Below are positions 1 to 9,063 of a stretch of DNA of 41,957 bases, piece after piece (within the stretch, counting starts at the first letter, position 1; each line of letters begins with the position of its first letter). The position numbers and the translations under genes were made by a program. This DNA is from Nitrospirota bacterium (GTDB taxonomy: Bacteria > Nitrospirota > Nitrospiria > Nitrospirales > Nitrospiraceae), in contig JAGWTI010000021.1 of assembly GCA_028876065.1 (NCBI GenBank), forward strand, positions 1-41,957. The letters run 5' to 3'. The notes beneath the pieces are model-generated. The model had not been told where the DNA came from, did not search any database, and saw only the letters and a program-made list of their open reading frames with translations.

Positions 1-1
1 C

Positions 2-2506
2 GAGAACAAGATGCCGGAAGCGCACTGGAAGCTCGAGAGCATCGAGCGGGGCGCCCGGATCGTGGTGATCACGCCGGAGTACAACCCGACGGCCACGCGC
101 GCGGACTACTGGATTCCGGTCCGGCCGGAGACCGACGGGGCCCTGTTCCTGGGCACCTGCAAGATCATCTTCGACGAGAACATGCACGACGTGGACTACA
201 TCAAGGGTTACACGGACATGCCCTTGTTGGTCCGCACGGACACCCTGCAGTACCTGGACCCGCGGGATTGCATCAAGGACTTCGCGTTCCCGGACTATTC
301 CAAGCGGTACTCGGGCCGGATCCAGGCGCTCAAGCCGGATCAGATCGAGCGGCTGGGCGGCTTCATGGTGTGGGACTTGGCCAAGGGCCAGGCCGTGCAC
401 CTGGACCGCGAAGCGGTGGGATGGCATTACCAGCAGAGCGGCATCGATGCGGCCTTGACCGGCACCTACCGGGTCAAGCTGCTCAACGGCCGCGAAGTGG
501 ACGTCATGCCGATCTATCAGATGTACCAGGTCCACCTGCAGGACTACGATCTGGACACGGTGCATCAGATCAACCGGGCTCCCAAGGACCTGATCGTCCG
601 CTGGGCCCGGGACAATGGCACGATCAAGCCGGCCGCGATCCACAACGGCGAAGGCGTCTGCCACTACTTCCACATGACCACGATGGGCCGCGGGGCCGCG
701 CTCGTGATGACCATCACGGGCAACATCGGGAAGTTCGGCACGGGCTGCCACACCTGGTCGGGCAACTACAAGGCGGGCGGCTGGAACGCCACCCCCTGGT
801 CCGGCGGCGGCCTGGGCGTCCACACGGGCGAGGATCCGTTCAACATCACCACGGACCCCAACGCCCATGGCAAGGAAGTCAAGGTCAAGTCCTACTACTA
901 CGGCGAGGAGGTGGGCTACTGGAACCACGGCGACACGGCCCTCATCGTCAACACGCCGAAGTACGGGCGCAAGGTGTTCACGGGCAAAACCCACATGCCG
1001 ACGGCGAGCAAGCTGCGGTGGGTGACCAACGTCAACGTGCTGAACAACTCCAAGCACCACTATGACATGGTCAAGAACGTGGACCCGAACATCGAGTGCA
1101 TCGTCACGCAAGACATCGAGATGACGTCGGACGTCAACCACGCCGACATCGCCTTTGCCTGTAACTCCTGGATGGAATTCACCTATCCGGAGATGACGAT
1201 CACGGTCTCGAATCCCTGGATCCAGATCTGGAAGGGCGGCATCCGGCCGCTCTACGACACGCGCAACGACGCGGACACCTTCGCGGGCGTCGCGGCCAAG
1301 CTGTCGGAGATGACCGGGGACCAGCGGATGAAGGACTACTTCAAATTCGTGTACGACAACCGCGTGGACGTCTACGTGCAGCGGGTGCTGGACGCCAGCG
1401 CCACCACGTACGGCTACAGCGCGGACACGATGCTGAAGTCGGAGAAGGGCTGGATGATGATGACCCGGACCTATCCGCGGCATCCGCTCTGGGAAGAAAC
1501 CAACGAGAGCAAGCCGCAGTGGACGCGGTCGGGCCGCATCGAGACCTACCGCGTGGAGCCGGAAGCCATCGAGTACGGGGAGAATTTCGTGGTGCACCGC
1601 GAAGGGCCGGAGTGTACGCCCTATCTGCCCAACGCGATCATGTCCACGAACCCCTACATCCGGCCGGACGACTACGGCATTCCGATCACGGCGCAGCACC
1701 ACGACGACAAGACGGTGCGCAACATCCGGCTGCCGTGGGCGGAAATTCGGCGCCAGGCCAACCCCTTGTGGGAGAAGGGGTACCAGTTCTACTGCGTCAC
1801 CCCCAAGACCCGGCATCGGGTGCACAGCCAGTGGTCGGTGAACGACTGGGTGCAGATTTACGAGTCCAACTTCGGCGATCCGTACCGCATGGACAAGCGG
1901 ACGCCGGGCGTGGGCGAGCACCAGTTGCACATCAACCCGCAGGCGGCCAAGGATCGGGGCATCAACGACGGCGACTACGTCTATGTGGACGGCAACCCGG
2001 TGGACCGGCCCTACCGCGGCTGGAAGCCCTCGGATCCGTTCTACAAGGTCAGCCGCCTGATGATCCGGACGAAGTACAACCCGGCCTATCCGTACCACGT
2101 CACGATGGCGAAGCACGCCCCGTACGTGTCGACGGCCAAGTCGGTCAAGGGGCACGAGACCAGGCCGGACGGCCGCGCGATTGCCGTCGATACCGGATAC
2201 CAGAGCAACTTCCGGTACGGCGCCCAGCAGTCGTTCACGCGGTCCTGGCTGATGCCGATGCACCAGACGGACTCGCTGCCGGCGAAACATGCGGTCGCGT
2301 GGAAGTTCAAGTTCGGCTATGGCATCGACCACCATGCGATCAACACGGTGCCGAAGGAATGCTTGATCCGCATCACCAAGGCGGAAGACGGCGGCATCGG
2401 GGCGCGCGGACCGTGGGAGCCGGTGCGCACGGGCTTCACCCCGGCGCAGGAGAACGAGTTCATGATCAAGTGGCTCAAGGGCGAACACATCAAGATCAAG
2501 GTGTAA
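2..2506 (+). CDS. nxrA: Nitrite oxidoreductase alpha subunit NxrA, 5'-truncated by the window edge
   Basis: This is the catalytic molybdenum subunit of nitrite oxidoreductase, which oxidises nitrite to nitrate and passes electrons to NxrB. About 834 codons are visible. Nitrospira NxrA has roughly 1,150 residues, so the signal peptide, N-terminal Fe-S ligands and first part of the Mo-bis-MGD domain lie outside the window. The reading frame is open from base 2, and the first ATG (11) is internal. The visible part contains the molybdopterin oxidoreductase core and, in the last 200 residues, the molydopterin-binding domain (around GEHQLHINPQAAKDRGIND). The stop is TAA at 2504-2506. nxrB follows after 111 bp, the usual nxrAB order. 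Identification comes from recognising the characteristic Nitrospira-type sequence and its NxrB partner. Confidence in family is high; the missing 5' end prevents checks of the export signal and first cluster. Confidence 0.95.
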   Translation, partial: ENKMPEAHWKLESIERGARIVVITPEYNPTATRADYWIPVRPETDGALFLGTCKIIFDENMHDVDYIKGYTDMPLLVRTDTLQYLDPRDCIKDFAFPDYSKRYSGRIQALKPDQIERLGGFMVWDLAKGQAVHLDREAVGWHYQQSGIDAALTGTYRVKLLNGREVDVMPIYQMYQVHLQDYDLDTVHQINRAPKDLIVRWARDNGTIKPAAIHNGEGVCHYFHMTTMGRGAALVMTITGNIGKFGTGCHTWSGNYKAGGWNATPWSGGGLGVHTGEDPFNITTDPNAHGKEVKVKSYYYGEEVGYWNHGDTALIVNTPKYGRKVFTGKTHMPTASKLRWVTNVNVLNNSKHHYDMVKNVDPNIECIVTQDIEMTSDVNHADIAFACNSWMEFTYPEMTITVSNPWIQIWKGGIRPLYDTRNDADTFAGVAAKLSEMTGDQRMKDYFKFVYDNRVDVYVQRVLDASATTYGYSADTMLKSEKGWMMMTRTYPRHPLWEETNESKPQWTRSGRIETYRVEPEAIEYGENFVVHREGPECTPYLPNAIMSTNPYIRPDDYGIPITAQHHDDKTVRNIRLPWAEIRRQANPLWEKGYQFYCVTPKTRHRVHSQWSVNDWVQIYESNFGDPYRMDKRTPGVGEHQLHINPQAAKDRGINDGDYVYVDGNPVDRPYRGWKPSDPFYKVSRLMIRTKYNPAYPYHVTMAKHAPYVSTAKSVKGHETRPDGRAIAVDTGYQSNFRYGAQQSFTRSWLMPMHQTDSLPAKHAVAWKFKFGYGIDHHAINTVPKECLIRITKAEDGGIGARGPWEPVRTGFTPAQENEFMIKWLKGEHIKIKV

Positions 2507-2510
2507 CGGC

Positions 2511-2600
2511 CGTGAAGCGTGAAGCGTCGTACGTGAAGCGTGACAGTCCGGACACGGGCTTGCGCTTCACGAGCGACGAACGACGACCAACGGTTCACGA
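2511..2600. repeat. Degenerate heptamer repeats between nxrA and nxrB
   Basis: CGTGAAG occurs at 2511-2517, 2518-2524 and 2532-2538. The complementary-type heptamer TTCACGA occurs twice before the nxrB ribosome binding site. The first two copies are head to tail, and the third is two heptamers further on, so all keep a 7-bp phase. They resemble the period-7 arrays of other composition near 27-29 kb. Opposite orientations could let this spacer fold in the nxrAB mRNA; that is inference. Confidence 0.6.
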
Positions 2601-2617
2601 CTGAAAGGAGAGAACCA

Positions 2618-3907
2618 ATGCCGGAAGTCTATAACTGGCAACTGGGACGGAAGATGCTGTATCCCTACGAGGAGCGGCATCCGAAGTGGCAGTTTGCCTT
2701 CGTGTTCAACATTAACCGGTGTCTGGCCTGTCAGACCTGTTCGATGGCGGACAAGTCGACGTGGTTGTTCAGCAAGGGCCAGGAGTACATGTGGTGGAAC
2801 AACGTGGAGACCAAGCCCTACGGCGGGTATCCCCAGTTCTACGACGTGAAGATCACGCAGTTGATCGAGCAAGTGAACCCGGGCGGGCAGGTGTGGAACG
2901 TGCGGGTGGGCCGCAAGCACCATGCGCCGTACGGGGTGTTCGAAGGGATGACCATTTTCGACGCCGGGGCCAAGATCGGCCAGGCGGCGATCGGGTACAT
3001 CCCCACGGACCAGGAATGGCGGTTCGTGAACATCTACGAGGACACGGCCACCTCGATGCGCGCCATCGTGGAGGGCGTCGACAAGACCGGGTTCTCGCGG
3101 GATGAACCGTGGCGGATGCAGGGGAGCAGCCTGCCGGAGCATGAGACGTTCTTCTTCTATCTCCAGCGGATTTGCAACCACTGCACGTACCCCGGGTGTC
3201 TGGCGGCCTGTCCGCGCAAGGCCATCTACAAGCGGCCGGAGGACGGGATCGTGCTGATCGACCAGAACCGGTGCCGCGGGTACAAGAAGTGCGTGGAGCA
3301 GTGCCCGTTCAAGAAGCCGATGTATCGGGGCACGACGCGGGTGAGCGAGAAGTGCATCGCCTGCTATCCGCGCATCGAGGGCAAGGACCCGCTGACGGGC
3401 GGGGAGCCGATGGAGACGCGGTGCATGAGCGCCTGCGTGGGGAAGATCCGCATGCAGAGCCTGGTGCGGATCGGCGAGGACGGCCTGTGGGCCGAAGATC
3501 GCTGGCACCCCCTGTACTTCGCCATCCGGGTGGAGCAGGTGGCGCTGCCCCTGTACCCGCAGTGGGGCACGGAGCCCAACGGGTACTACATTCCGCCGCG
3601 GTGGGCGCCGCGGGGCTACGCCCGGCAGATGTTCGGGCCGGGGGTGGACAACGCGATCGAGAAGTTCCTGGTGCCGAGCCGGGAGCTGCTGGCGGTGTTC
3701 CAGCTGTGGCGCGCCAGCCAGCAGATCATCTTCCGGTACGACGTGATTCCGGGCCCGAAGGTGTTCGAGACCCAGATCCACGGGAAGCGGTTCGAGATGT
3801 ACAACGATACCGTGCTGGGCTTCAACAAGTCGGGCAAGGAGGTCGCGCGCATCCAGGTCGAAGAGCCGATCTACATTCGGCCGGCCGAGCGCGTCAACTG
3901 GCTGTAA
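2618..3907 (+). CDS. nxrB: Nitrite oxidoreductase beta subunit NxrB
   Basis: This is the electron-transfer subunit of nitrite oxidoreductase, 429 residues, the usual Nitrospira length. It carries four ferredoxin-like cysteine groups matching the NarH/EbdB type: CLACQTC (early), CNHCTYPGCLAAC, CRGYKKCVEQC, and CIACYP with a later CMSAC. In the first group the position of the fourth NarH-type cysteine is Asp (CSMADK). In the third an aromatic residue (Tyr) replaces a ligand, as in the 3Fe-4S centre of NarH. The start ATG at 2618 is chosen because AAAGGAG sits 6-13 bp upstream and the protein then begins MPEVYNWQ; an in-frame upstream extension runs into repeat sequence. There is no signal peptide, so export would depend on NxrA. 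A strong hairpin follows the stop. Confidence 0.97.
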   Translation: MPEVYNWQLGRKMLYPYEERHPKWQFAFVFNINRCLACQTCSMADKSTWLFSKGQEYMWWNNVETKPYGGYPQFYDVKITQLIEQVNPGGQVWNVRVGRKHHAPYGVFEGMTIFDAGAKIGQAAIGYIPTDQEWRFVNIYEDTATSMRAIVEGVDKTGFSRDEPWRMQGSSLPEHETFFFYLQRICNHCTYPGCLAACPRKAIYKRPEDGIVLIDQNRCRGYKKCVEQCPFKKPMYRGTTRVSEKCIACYPRIEGKDPLTGGEPMETRCMSACVGKIRMQSLVRIGEDGLWAEDRWHPLYFAIRVEQVALPLYPQWGTEPNGYYIPPRWAPRGYARQMFGPGVDNAIEKFLVPSRELLAVFQLWRASQQIIFRYDVIPGPKVFETQIHGKRFEMYNDTVLGFNKSGKEVARIQVEEPIYIRPAERVNWL

Positions 3908-3922
3908 GCCGGTGACGGGCGT

Positions 3923-3969
3923 GGGGAGGGGCGTCGGGCCCCTCCCCGCCTCACGGGAGGGTATTTTCC
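3923..3969 (+). terminator. Probable terminator after nxrAB
   Basis: A perfect 10-bp stem, GGGGAGGGGC (3923-3932) with GCCCCTCCCC (3938-3947), has a 5-base loop and is followed by a short T-rich run (TATTTTCC). It lies 16 bp after the nxrB stop and probably separates nxrAB from the sensor genes downstream. Confidence 0.7.
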
Positions 3970-4163
3970 TCGCAGGTCAAGTGCGTCGCCTGGCTGTCAC
4001 TCCACGCCGGCACGCAAGGAGGTGAGTCTCGGGAGCGCCGCACCGGCACAGGCGGCGCCCCCACTCGCCGAGGAGGGGGCGGGAGGCCTCCCTGCCCCTT
4101 ACCTCTTCCACGCGTCGTGAGCGACCCGTAGCCCTTTCCCCTCTAACCAAGCGAGCGAGCACC

Positions 4164-4925
4164 GTGGGCATCCGCACAAGCATGCTGCGCAGAATGCCGG
4201 GCTGGCGACAGGTGCTGATCAGCCTGCTGGTGGCGGGGCTGGGGTGGTTTGCGGCGCAGGCCTTGCAGCAAGTCGATCGGGACCTCCGCATCCTGTACAC
4301 CGAATATACGGTGGCGGCCACGGACTTGGCCCATGTCCTGGCCGACGTCATGCGCTACCGGACGACGATCATCCGCGCGCTGGAAGCGCCGAGCCAACGG
4401 GATTTCGAGCGGATTACCGCCTCGTTGCCGCATCAACGCGCCCTGGTCGAACGGACCATCGACCGGTTTGCGGAAGCCAGCCGCGGGGCCGATGGCCGGC
4501 AAGACGACGCCCCGGAACTCCTGGCCGTGCGCGAGAGCCTGGCGGTCTATTTCGCCGCCGCGGACCGCACGATGACGCTCCTCCAAGAGCGGTGGCGCGC
4601 CACGTCGGCGGCGGACGCGGCGGAACGACAAAGCCTGGCGGAGCGCCATGTGGCGGACACCGCCGGGCCCAAACTCGTGCAGGTGACGCTCGCGATCGAC
4701 CGGCTGCTCGATACGGTTGCGATGGTGGGGAAAGACATGCGCGACGCAGGGACGGGAGTGATCCGCAAACTCAGTCTCGCCTTGTGGCTCGGCAGTCTGG
4801 CGATCGCCGGGTTCAATCTGCTCGTCGGCATCCGGGCGTCGGTATCAACCGCCGCATCTTCGGCGGAGCCTCAGCTCGCGGCGACGCATCAGCGTGAAGA
4901 GCCCGGCACCAGCTTGGGCGCCTAG
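4164..4925 (+). CDS. Two-TM sensor-like membrane protein (four-helix-bundle type)
   Basis: A 253-residue protein beginning with GTG; an internal ATG at 4182 is an alternative. A first membrane helix lies near residues 15-35 and a second near 207-228. Between them are about 170 residues of amphipathic helix rich in Ala, Arg, Leu and Glu, the layout of the periplasmic four-helix-bundle sensor domains of chemoreceptors and kinases. The tail after TM2 is only about 25 residues, so there is no HAMP, kinase or methyl-accepting region. It is followed 192 bp later by a histidine kinase and a response regulator on the same strand. It may be an accessory input protein for that pair, but that is inferred only from position. 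I cannot assign a ligand. Confidence 0.75.
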   Translation: MGIRTSMLRRMPGWRQVLISLLVAGLGWFAAQALQQVDRDLRILYTEYTVAATDLAHVLADVMRYRTTIIRALEAPSQRDFERITASLPHQRALVERTIDRFAEASRGADGRQDDAPELLAVRESLAVYFAAADRTMTLLQERWRATSAADAAERQSLAERHVADTAGPKLVQVTLAIDRLLDTVAMVGKDMRDAGTGVIRKLSLALWLGSLAIAGFNLLVGIRASVSTAASSAEPQLAATHQREEPGTSLGA

Positions 4926-5087
4926 GGCACTCTTCGCTTGGCGCCCGGCCCGCGTCCGCCTCTCGCGCAATGGCCTTCATCACATCACCCGCGCGCAGCA
5001 CCTCGACGCGATCGCTCCCCTTCGCCGGTTCACTCGGCCTTGATGGCCTGGGCGCGGCGCGACTGGAGAAGTCCGTCCGGGTTGCGC

Positions 5088-5093
5088 TAGAAT
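5088..5093 (+). promoter_or_regulatory. Candidate -10 element for the histidine kinase gene
   Basis: TAGAAT stands 24 bp before the kinase ATG in the context GCTAGAATGC, resembling other -10-like elements in the window (GCTAGTATGC, GCTAGACTG, GCTACAGTG). No good -35 is visible, so this is tentative. Confidence 0.35.
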
Positions 5094-5117
5094 GCGCCGC
5101 ACGTCTGCGAGCGTCTC

Positions 5118-7151
5118 ATGACAATTCGAACGATCAAAGGGCGGATCGTGCTGGCCATCGTCTTGGTCGGGTGCGTGCCGTTGTTCATCGGGCTCCTCCT
5201 GGCCTATGTGTCGGGCATGCGGTCGCTGCGCGACGTGATCGGCGGCAATTTCCAAACGATCGCCGCGCAAGCCTCCGACCGTGTCACCATGCTGGTTCAG
5301 GGGGAAATCCAAGGCGTGCGGCTCCTGGCCTCGGCGCCGCTCCGCGTCCGTCAACCGGTCGAACTCGCCAATCGCTCCTACCCGGACGATCGCTCGAAGG
5401 TCACGGCGCTCATCGAAGGGCGCATGCAGGTGTGGGAGCAACGAACGGAGGCCGCCCCGCACCTGCTGAATGCGGAGCTCTCGCGATTCCTGTTGGAAAC
5501 CAAAATCCGAGACGGCGACAAGATGGTCGGGTTGCTGATCACGGATCGATACGGGGCGCTGGTCGCCGCCAGCTCGGAGCCCGATCATTATTTCTTTGGA
5601 GAGGAATCGTGGTGGAACGCCGTCCAGGCAGGCGGGACGGAGCGGGTCTACATCAGCGACGTCGTCGCGCGGCACGCCGGATCGTTCCGCACGCCCGAAG
5701 AGACCATCGACATCGCCGTACCCATCCTCGACGACCGGCAACACAGCGTCATCGGGGCGATCAAGGCTTCGTACCGATTCGACGCCCTCTTGGCCATGAT
5801 CAACCAGATCCGGATCGGGCAGACGGGACACGCGATGTTGTTCAGCGCCGACGGCCAGCCGCTGATCTGCCCCATCCTGCCGCGCCAGGCCCACCGCATC
5901 CCGGAGCCGCTCATGCGGATGATCGTCTCGGCGGACCCGGGTTGGGGCATTGCCGACGACGATGGGCACGGCGCGCGGGACACGGTGGTCGGGTTTGCGC
6001 CGGTCCGCGGGCTGGGGTCTCCCGGCAAGACGTGGCATATCTTCGTCCGCCAGCAACCGTCCGAGAGCTATGCGCCCATTCGAGATCAACTCCGGAACGT
6101 GGCGCTGATCGGGGTGGTGATGATCGGCCTGTTGGCCGCGATGGGTCGCTATGTGGCCACGCGCATTGCGCGACCGATCCACACCCTTCGCCGGGGGGTC
6201 GAGGCGATCAGCCAAGGCACCTATGACGGTCCGCTCGACATCAAGACCGGGGACGAATTTGAGGAGCTGGCCGCGGCGGTGCATCGGATGGCCGATCGGC
6301 TCAGCGCGTCCCGGACGGAATTGGAAGCGTTGAACACGGAGCTGACGCGCCGCGTGGAGGAGAAAACCGCCGAGATGGCGACGCAAATGCGCAAGCTCGA
6401 GTTCTCCGAACGGCTGGCGACGTTGGGCAAGGTCGCCAGCGGCATCGCGCACGAGATCAATAATCCCTTGGGGATCATCCTGAACCGCATCGAATGTATG
6501 GAAGCGGAGGCCGTGCAGGCCCCGTTGCCCGATGAGGTGGCCCGGGACCTGGCCGCTCTCCGTTCGCAGGCGGAGCGGATCTCGCGCGTGACCAAGAGCA
6601 TGTTGACCCTCTCCCGCGGCGCCGCCACCACGCTCAAGCCCCTCGACCTGAACTGCGTGGTCCGCTCCTGCCTGGCCGTGGCGGGCGAACGCGTCACGGC
6701 GCATCGCATCCGTCTGGAGCCGACGCTGGCCGCACCCCTCCCGCCCGTGATGGGCGATCGGGACCGGCTGGAGACCGTGGTGCTCAATTTGATCAACAAC
6801 GCGATCGACGCCGTCCAGGGCTCCGTCGCCCCGGGCCTGGTGATCATCGGGACCCGGACGCGGCGGACCGCGGACGGCGAGTGGGTGGAGTTGACCGTGG
6901 CCGACAACGGCCCCGGCATTGCCGACGAAATCTTGGGCCGGATCTTCGATCCGTTTTTCACCACCAAGTCCACCGGTCAGGGCACGGGGCTGGGACTCTT
7001 TCTGAGCTATGGGATCGTCGCGGAACATCGGGGACGTCTGGAGGCGGCCAACGGAGACGTCGGGGCCTGTTTCACCGTCAGCCTCCCGGCGTTGGCGGCG
7101 GCGGCCGAAGAGCCGCAAGGAGCGCTATGGGGATCGCAGGCAAGATTCTGA
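5118..7151 (+). CDS. Cache-HAMP sensor histidine kinase
   Basis: A 677-residue membrane kinase. TM1 lies at about residues 9-32, a large periplasmic dCache-like domain runs to about 325, and TM2 lies at about 328-348. HAMP follows, then a coiled-coil segment. The phosphoacceptor His is residue 445 (SGIAHEINNPLG, the NtrB/ZraS-type H-box). The HATPase domain has an N box (LINNAIDAV), a G1 box (DNGPGI) and a G2 box (TGQGTGLGL). NtrB-type kinases with HEINNPL boxes usually pair with NtrC-class regulators, and exactly such a gene overlaps its 3' end by 25 bp, so the two are translationally coupled. The signal is unknown. Position between nxrAB and a multicopper oxidase suggests respiratory, copper or redox sensing, which is inference. 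Confidence 0.93.
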   Translation: MTIRTIKGRIVLAIVLVGCVPLFIGLLLAYVSGMRSLRDVIGGNFQTIAAQASDRVTMLVQGEIQGVRLLASAPLRVRQPVELANRSYPDDRSKVTALIEGRMQVWEQRTEAAPHLLNAELSRFLLETKIRDGDKMVGLLITDRYGALVAASSEPDHYFFGEESWWNAVQAGGTERVYISDVVARHAGSFRTPEETIDIAVPILDDRQHSVIGAIKASYRFDALLAMINQIRIGQTGHAMLFSADGQPLICPILPRQAHRIPEPLMRMIVSADPGWGIADDDGHGARDTVVGFAPVRGLGSPGKTWHIFVRQQPSESYAPIRDQLRNVALIGVVMIGLLAAMGRYVATRIARPIHTLRRGVEAISQGTYDGPLDIKTGDEFEELAAAVHRMADRLSASRTELEALNTELTRRVEEKTAEMATQMRKLEFSERLATLGKVASGIAHEINNPLGIILNRIECMEAEAVQAPLPDEVARDLAALRSQAERISRVTKSMLTLSRGAATTLKPLDLNCVVRSCLAVAGERVTAHRIRLEPTLAAPLPPVMGDRDRLETVVLNLINNAIDAVQGSVAPGLVIIGTRTRRTADGEWVELTVADNGPGIADEILGRIFDPFFTTKSTGQGTGLGLFLSYGIVAEHRGRLEAANGDVGACFTVSLPALAAAAEEPQGALWGSQARF

Positions 7152-8527
7152 TCGTCGACGACGAGCCGGAAGCGCTGGAGAACTGCTCCCGCATCCTAAA
7201 ACGCTTCCGCTACGACTGCCTCACGGAACATGACCCGATCCGGGCCGTGGACGTCATCAAGCGGGAACGGCCGGGCCTCGTATTGACCGACTTGTGCATG
7301 CCGGGCTTGGACGGCATCGGCGTACTGAACGCCGCCAAGCAATTGGATCCGGCGGTGCAGGTCGTCCTCCTGACCGCTCACGCCACCGTCCAGACCGCCG
7401 TCACGTCGATGCGGCAGGGCGCGCTGGACTACATCTTGAAGCCCTTTACGGGCGCGGAGCTCGAAGCGGTCGCGCGCCGGGCCTTTGCCGGGGCCGGCGA
7501 ACGTTGTGCGGGCGGGAGCGAGCCGGTCGGGCCGACGGCCGGGCAGGAGAAAGGCGGCGCGGCGCCCATGCTCGGCGGCAGCCGGGCCATCCGCGAGGTC
7601 CTGGACCTGGTGAACAAGGTGGCGCGCACCGATGCCAACGTTCTGATCTACGGTGAGAGCGGGACCGGCAAGGAACTCGCGGCGCAGACGATCCACAGCC
7701 GGAGCCTGCGCGCCGCGCGGCCGTTCGTCCCGGTGGACTGCGTCTCTTTGCCGGACACCCTGTTGGAGTCCGAACTGTTCGGCCACGAGCGAGGCGCCTT
7801 TACGGGCGCGCACACCTCCAAGCCGGGCCTGTTCGAGATGGCGCAGGGGGGGACGGTCTTTCTGGATGAAGTCAGCGGCATGAGCCAGAATCTGCAGTCG
7901 CGGTTGCTGCGCGTGTTGCAGGAGCGCCAGGTCCGCCGGGTCGGCGGCATCCGTTTTGTGGACGTGGACGTGCGCGTGATCGCCGCCTCCAATCAGGATC
8001 TGGAGCAGGCCTGCCGTCAAGGCACGTTCCGCGAAGACCTGTATTTCCGCCTGAACGTGATTCCGATCGCCCTGCCGCCCCTCCGGGCCCGTGGGGGCGA
8101 CATTCAGTTGCTGGCGCAGGAATTTCTCACCCGCTTCGCCAGAAGGTTCGGCCCTGCGTCCGGCGTCGTGCCGGAACTGTCTCCCGACGTGACGGATCGA
8201 TTGGTCCGGTATCCTTGGCCGGGCAATGTGCGCGAACTCCAGAACGTGATCGAACGGGCCGTCGCCCTGGCGGAGGGGCCCGTGATCCGCGTGGAGCACC
8301 TTCCGGAGCGCCTGCACCTGGTATCGGCCGACGAGCCGGCCCAAGCCGACGCCGCATCGTTCAAGGACGCCAAACAACAAGCCGTGCGGCTCTTCGAACG
8401 GACCTTCCTGGTGGACTTGTTGAAGCGGCACGGCGGCCACATGGGCCGCGCGGCCCGCGAAGCCGGTGTCGATCGCAAGACCATCGAGCGCATGGTCAAG
8501 CGGCACGGCCTGCGCGACAAGCGCTAG
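7127..8527 (+). CDS. NtrC-family sigma-54-dependent response regulator
   Basis: A 466-residue enhancer-binding protein. The receiver domain (residues 1-125) has the acidic pocket VDDE and phosphoacceptor Asp55 in LTDLCMPG. The AAA+ domain has Walker A GESGTGKE (176-183), the sigma-54-contacting loop GAFTGA (223-228) and Walker [13 protein letters not shown]-type helix-turn-helix ends the protein ([19 protein letters not shown]). The ATG at 7127 is preferred because AAGGAG lies 5-10 bp upstream and the receiver core begins seven residues in (ILIVDDE); the longer open frame upstream is kinase shadow. It overlaps the kinase gene. All residues for sigma-54 activation are present, and a sigma-54 promoter with two dyads lies just downstream (8632-8842), its most likely target. 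Confidence 0.95.
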   Translation: MGIAGKILIVDDEPEALENCSRILKRFRYDCLTEHDPIRAVDVIKRERPGLVLTDLCMPGLDGIGVLNAAKQLDPAVQVVLLTAHATVQTAVTSMRQGALDYILKPFTGAELEAVARRAFAGAGERCAGGSEPVGPTAGQEKGGAAPMLGGSRAIREVLDLVNKVARTDANVLIYGESGTGKELAAQTIHSRSLRAARPFVPVDCVSLPDTLLESELFGHERGAFTGAHTSKPGLFEMAQGGTVFLDEVSGMSQNLQSRLLRVLQERQVRRVGGIRFVDVDVRVIAASNQDLEQACRQGTFREDLYFRLNVIPIALPPLRARGGDIQLLAQEFLTRFARRFGPASGVVPELSPDVTDRLVRYPWPGNVRELQNVIERAVALAEGPVIRVEHLPERLHLVSADEPAQADAASFKDAKQQAVRLFERTFLVDLLKRHGGHMGRAAREAGVDRKTIERMVKRHGLRDKR

Positions 8528-8631
8528 CACACCGGCCCCACTGCCTCTCCCTTCCGCGGTGCCCACCCGCTTCCCGTCGCCGCAGTGACGCAGACACCAT
8601 GGATCTGTCCGGTAACCCGCGCCGCCCGGCC

Positions 8632-8651
8632 ATGGGGCGATCACGCCCCAT
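8632..8651. promoter_or_regulatory. Dyad operator copy 1, candidate upstream activating sequence
   Basis: A perfect dyad ATGGGGCG-ATCA-CGCCCCAT, extended by CCGGCC/GGCCGG to a 14-bp stem (8626-8657). It lies about 105 bp after the regulator stop and about 210 bp before the predicted sigma-54 start. A terminator role is less likely because no T tract follows and the same dyad recurs at 8723. Confidence 0.7.
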
Positions 8652-8722
8652 GGCCGGCGATCGATACCAATCACATAAACGCCGCTCGTGATGCGCGATT
8701 GCGGTGTCGCTCGTCATCGAAG

Positions 8723-8742
8723 ATGGGGCGCCGGCGTCCCAT
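8723..8742. promoter_or_regulatory. Dyad operator copy 2, candidate upstream activating sequence
   Basis: ATGGGGCG-CCGG-CGTCCCAT: the same 8-4-8 dyad as copy 1 with a single changed arm base and a different central tetranucleotide. Its centre is 91 bp from that of copy 1 and about 120 bp upstream of the predicted sigma-54 start, a normal enhancer distance for NtrC-class regulators. Confidence 0.7.
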
Positions 8743-8826
8743 GGATGCGTATTGCCCCACAGCAGCCCTTGTCGGTAACTGCCTGATTTTCCACGAAACG
8801 GTCGCACGTCGGCTCGTCCCGCGAGA

Positions 8827-8842
8827 TGGAACGGACATTGCT
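8827..8842 (+). promoter_or_regulatory. Sigma-54 (-24/-12) promoter for the multicopper oxidase gene
   Basis: TGGAACG-GACA-TTGCT matches the RpoN consensus TGGCACG-N4-TTGCW with one mismatch. The invariant GG (8828-8829) and GC (8840-8841) are separated by exactly 10 bp. Transcription would start near 8853, leaving a leader of about 210 nt before the ATG at 9064. The leader contains an AT-rich stretch (ATTTATATAAAG near 8970) that could be a second, sigma-70-type promoter. A sigma-54 activator gene lies immediately upstream. Confidence 0.75.
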
Positions 8843-9063
8843 AGATTGGGATCGATTGCGCATGCGAACGCGAGAGGTGTGTCTACAGACCTGTCTGGTG
8901 GAGGAGAGCGGGATGGAAAGGACCGGCCTCCTGACGATCCCCGCTGCGGCGAGCGGCGCTTCCACCGGACATTTATATAAAGCGACGCGCACACATCGAG
9001 CCGTCATTCTTTCATGGAGTCACGAGCGGACATCGTCATCATGAGTTGCAGGAGGAACTGGGC

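Noticed and set aside
4813-5060. Possible minus-strand gene remnant (VLRAGDVMKAIAREADAG) between the sensor-like protein and the kinase
   Set aside because: Short, overlapping a real gene, without a start or known domain; could be chance in GC-rich sequence.
8626-8657. Rho-independent terminator after the response regulator gene
   Set aside because: The stem is perfect, but there is no T tract and the core dyad is repeated at 8723, which fits an operator better.
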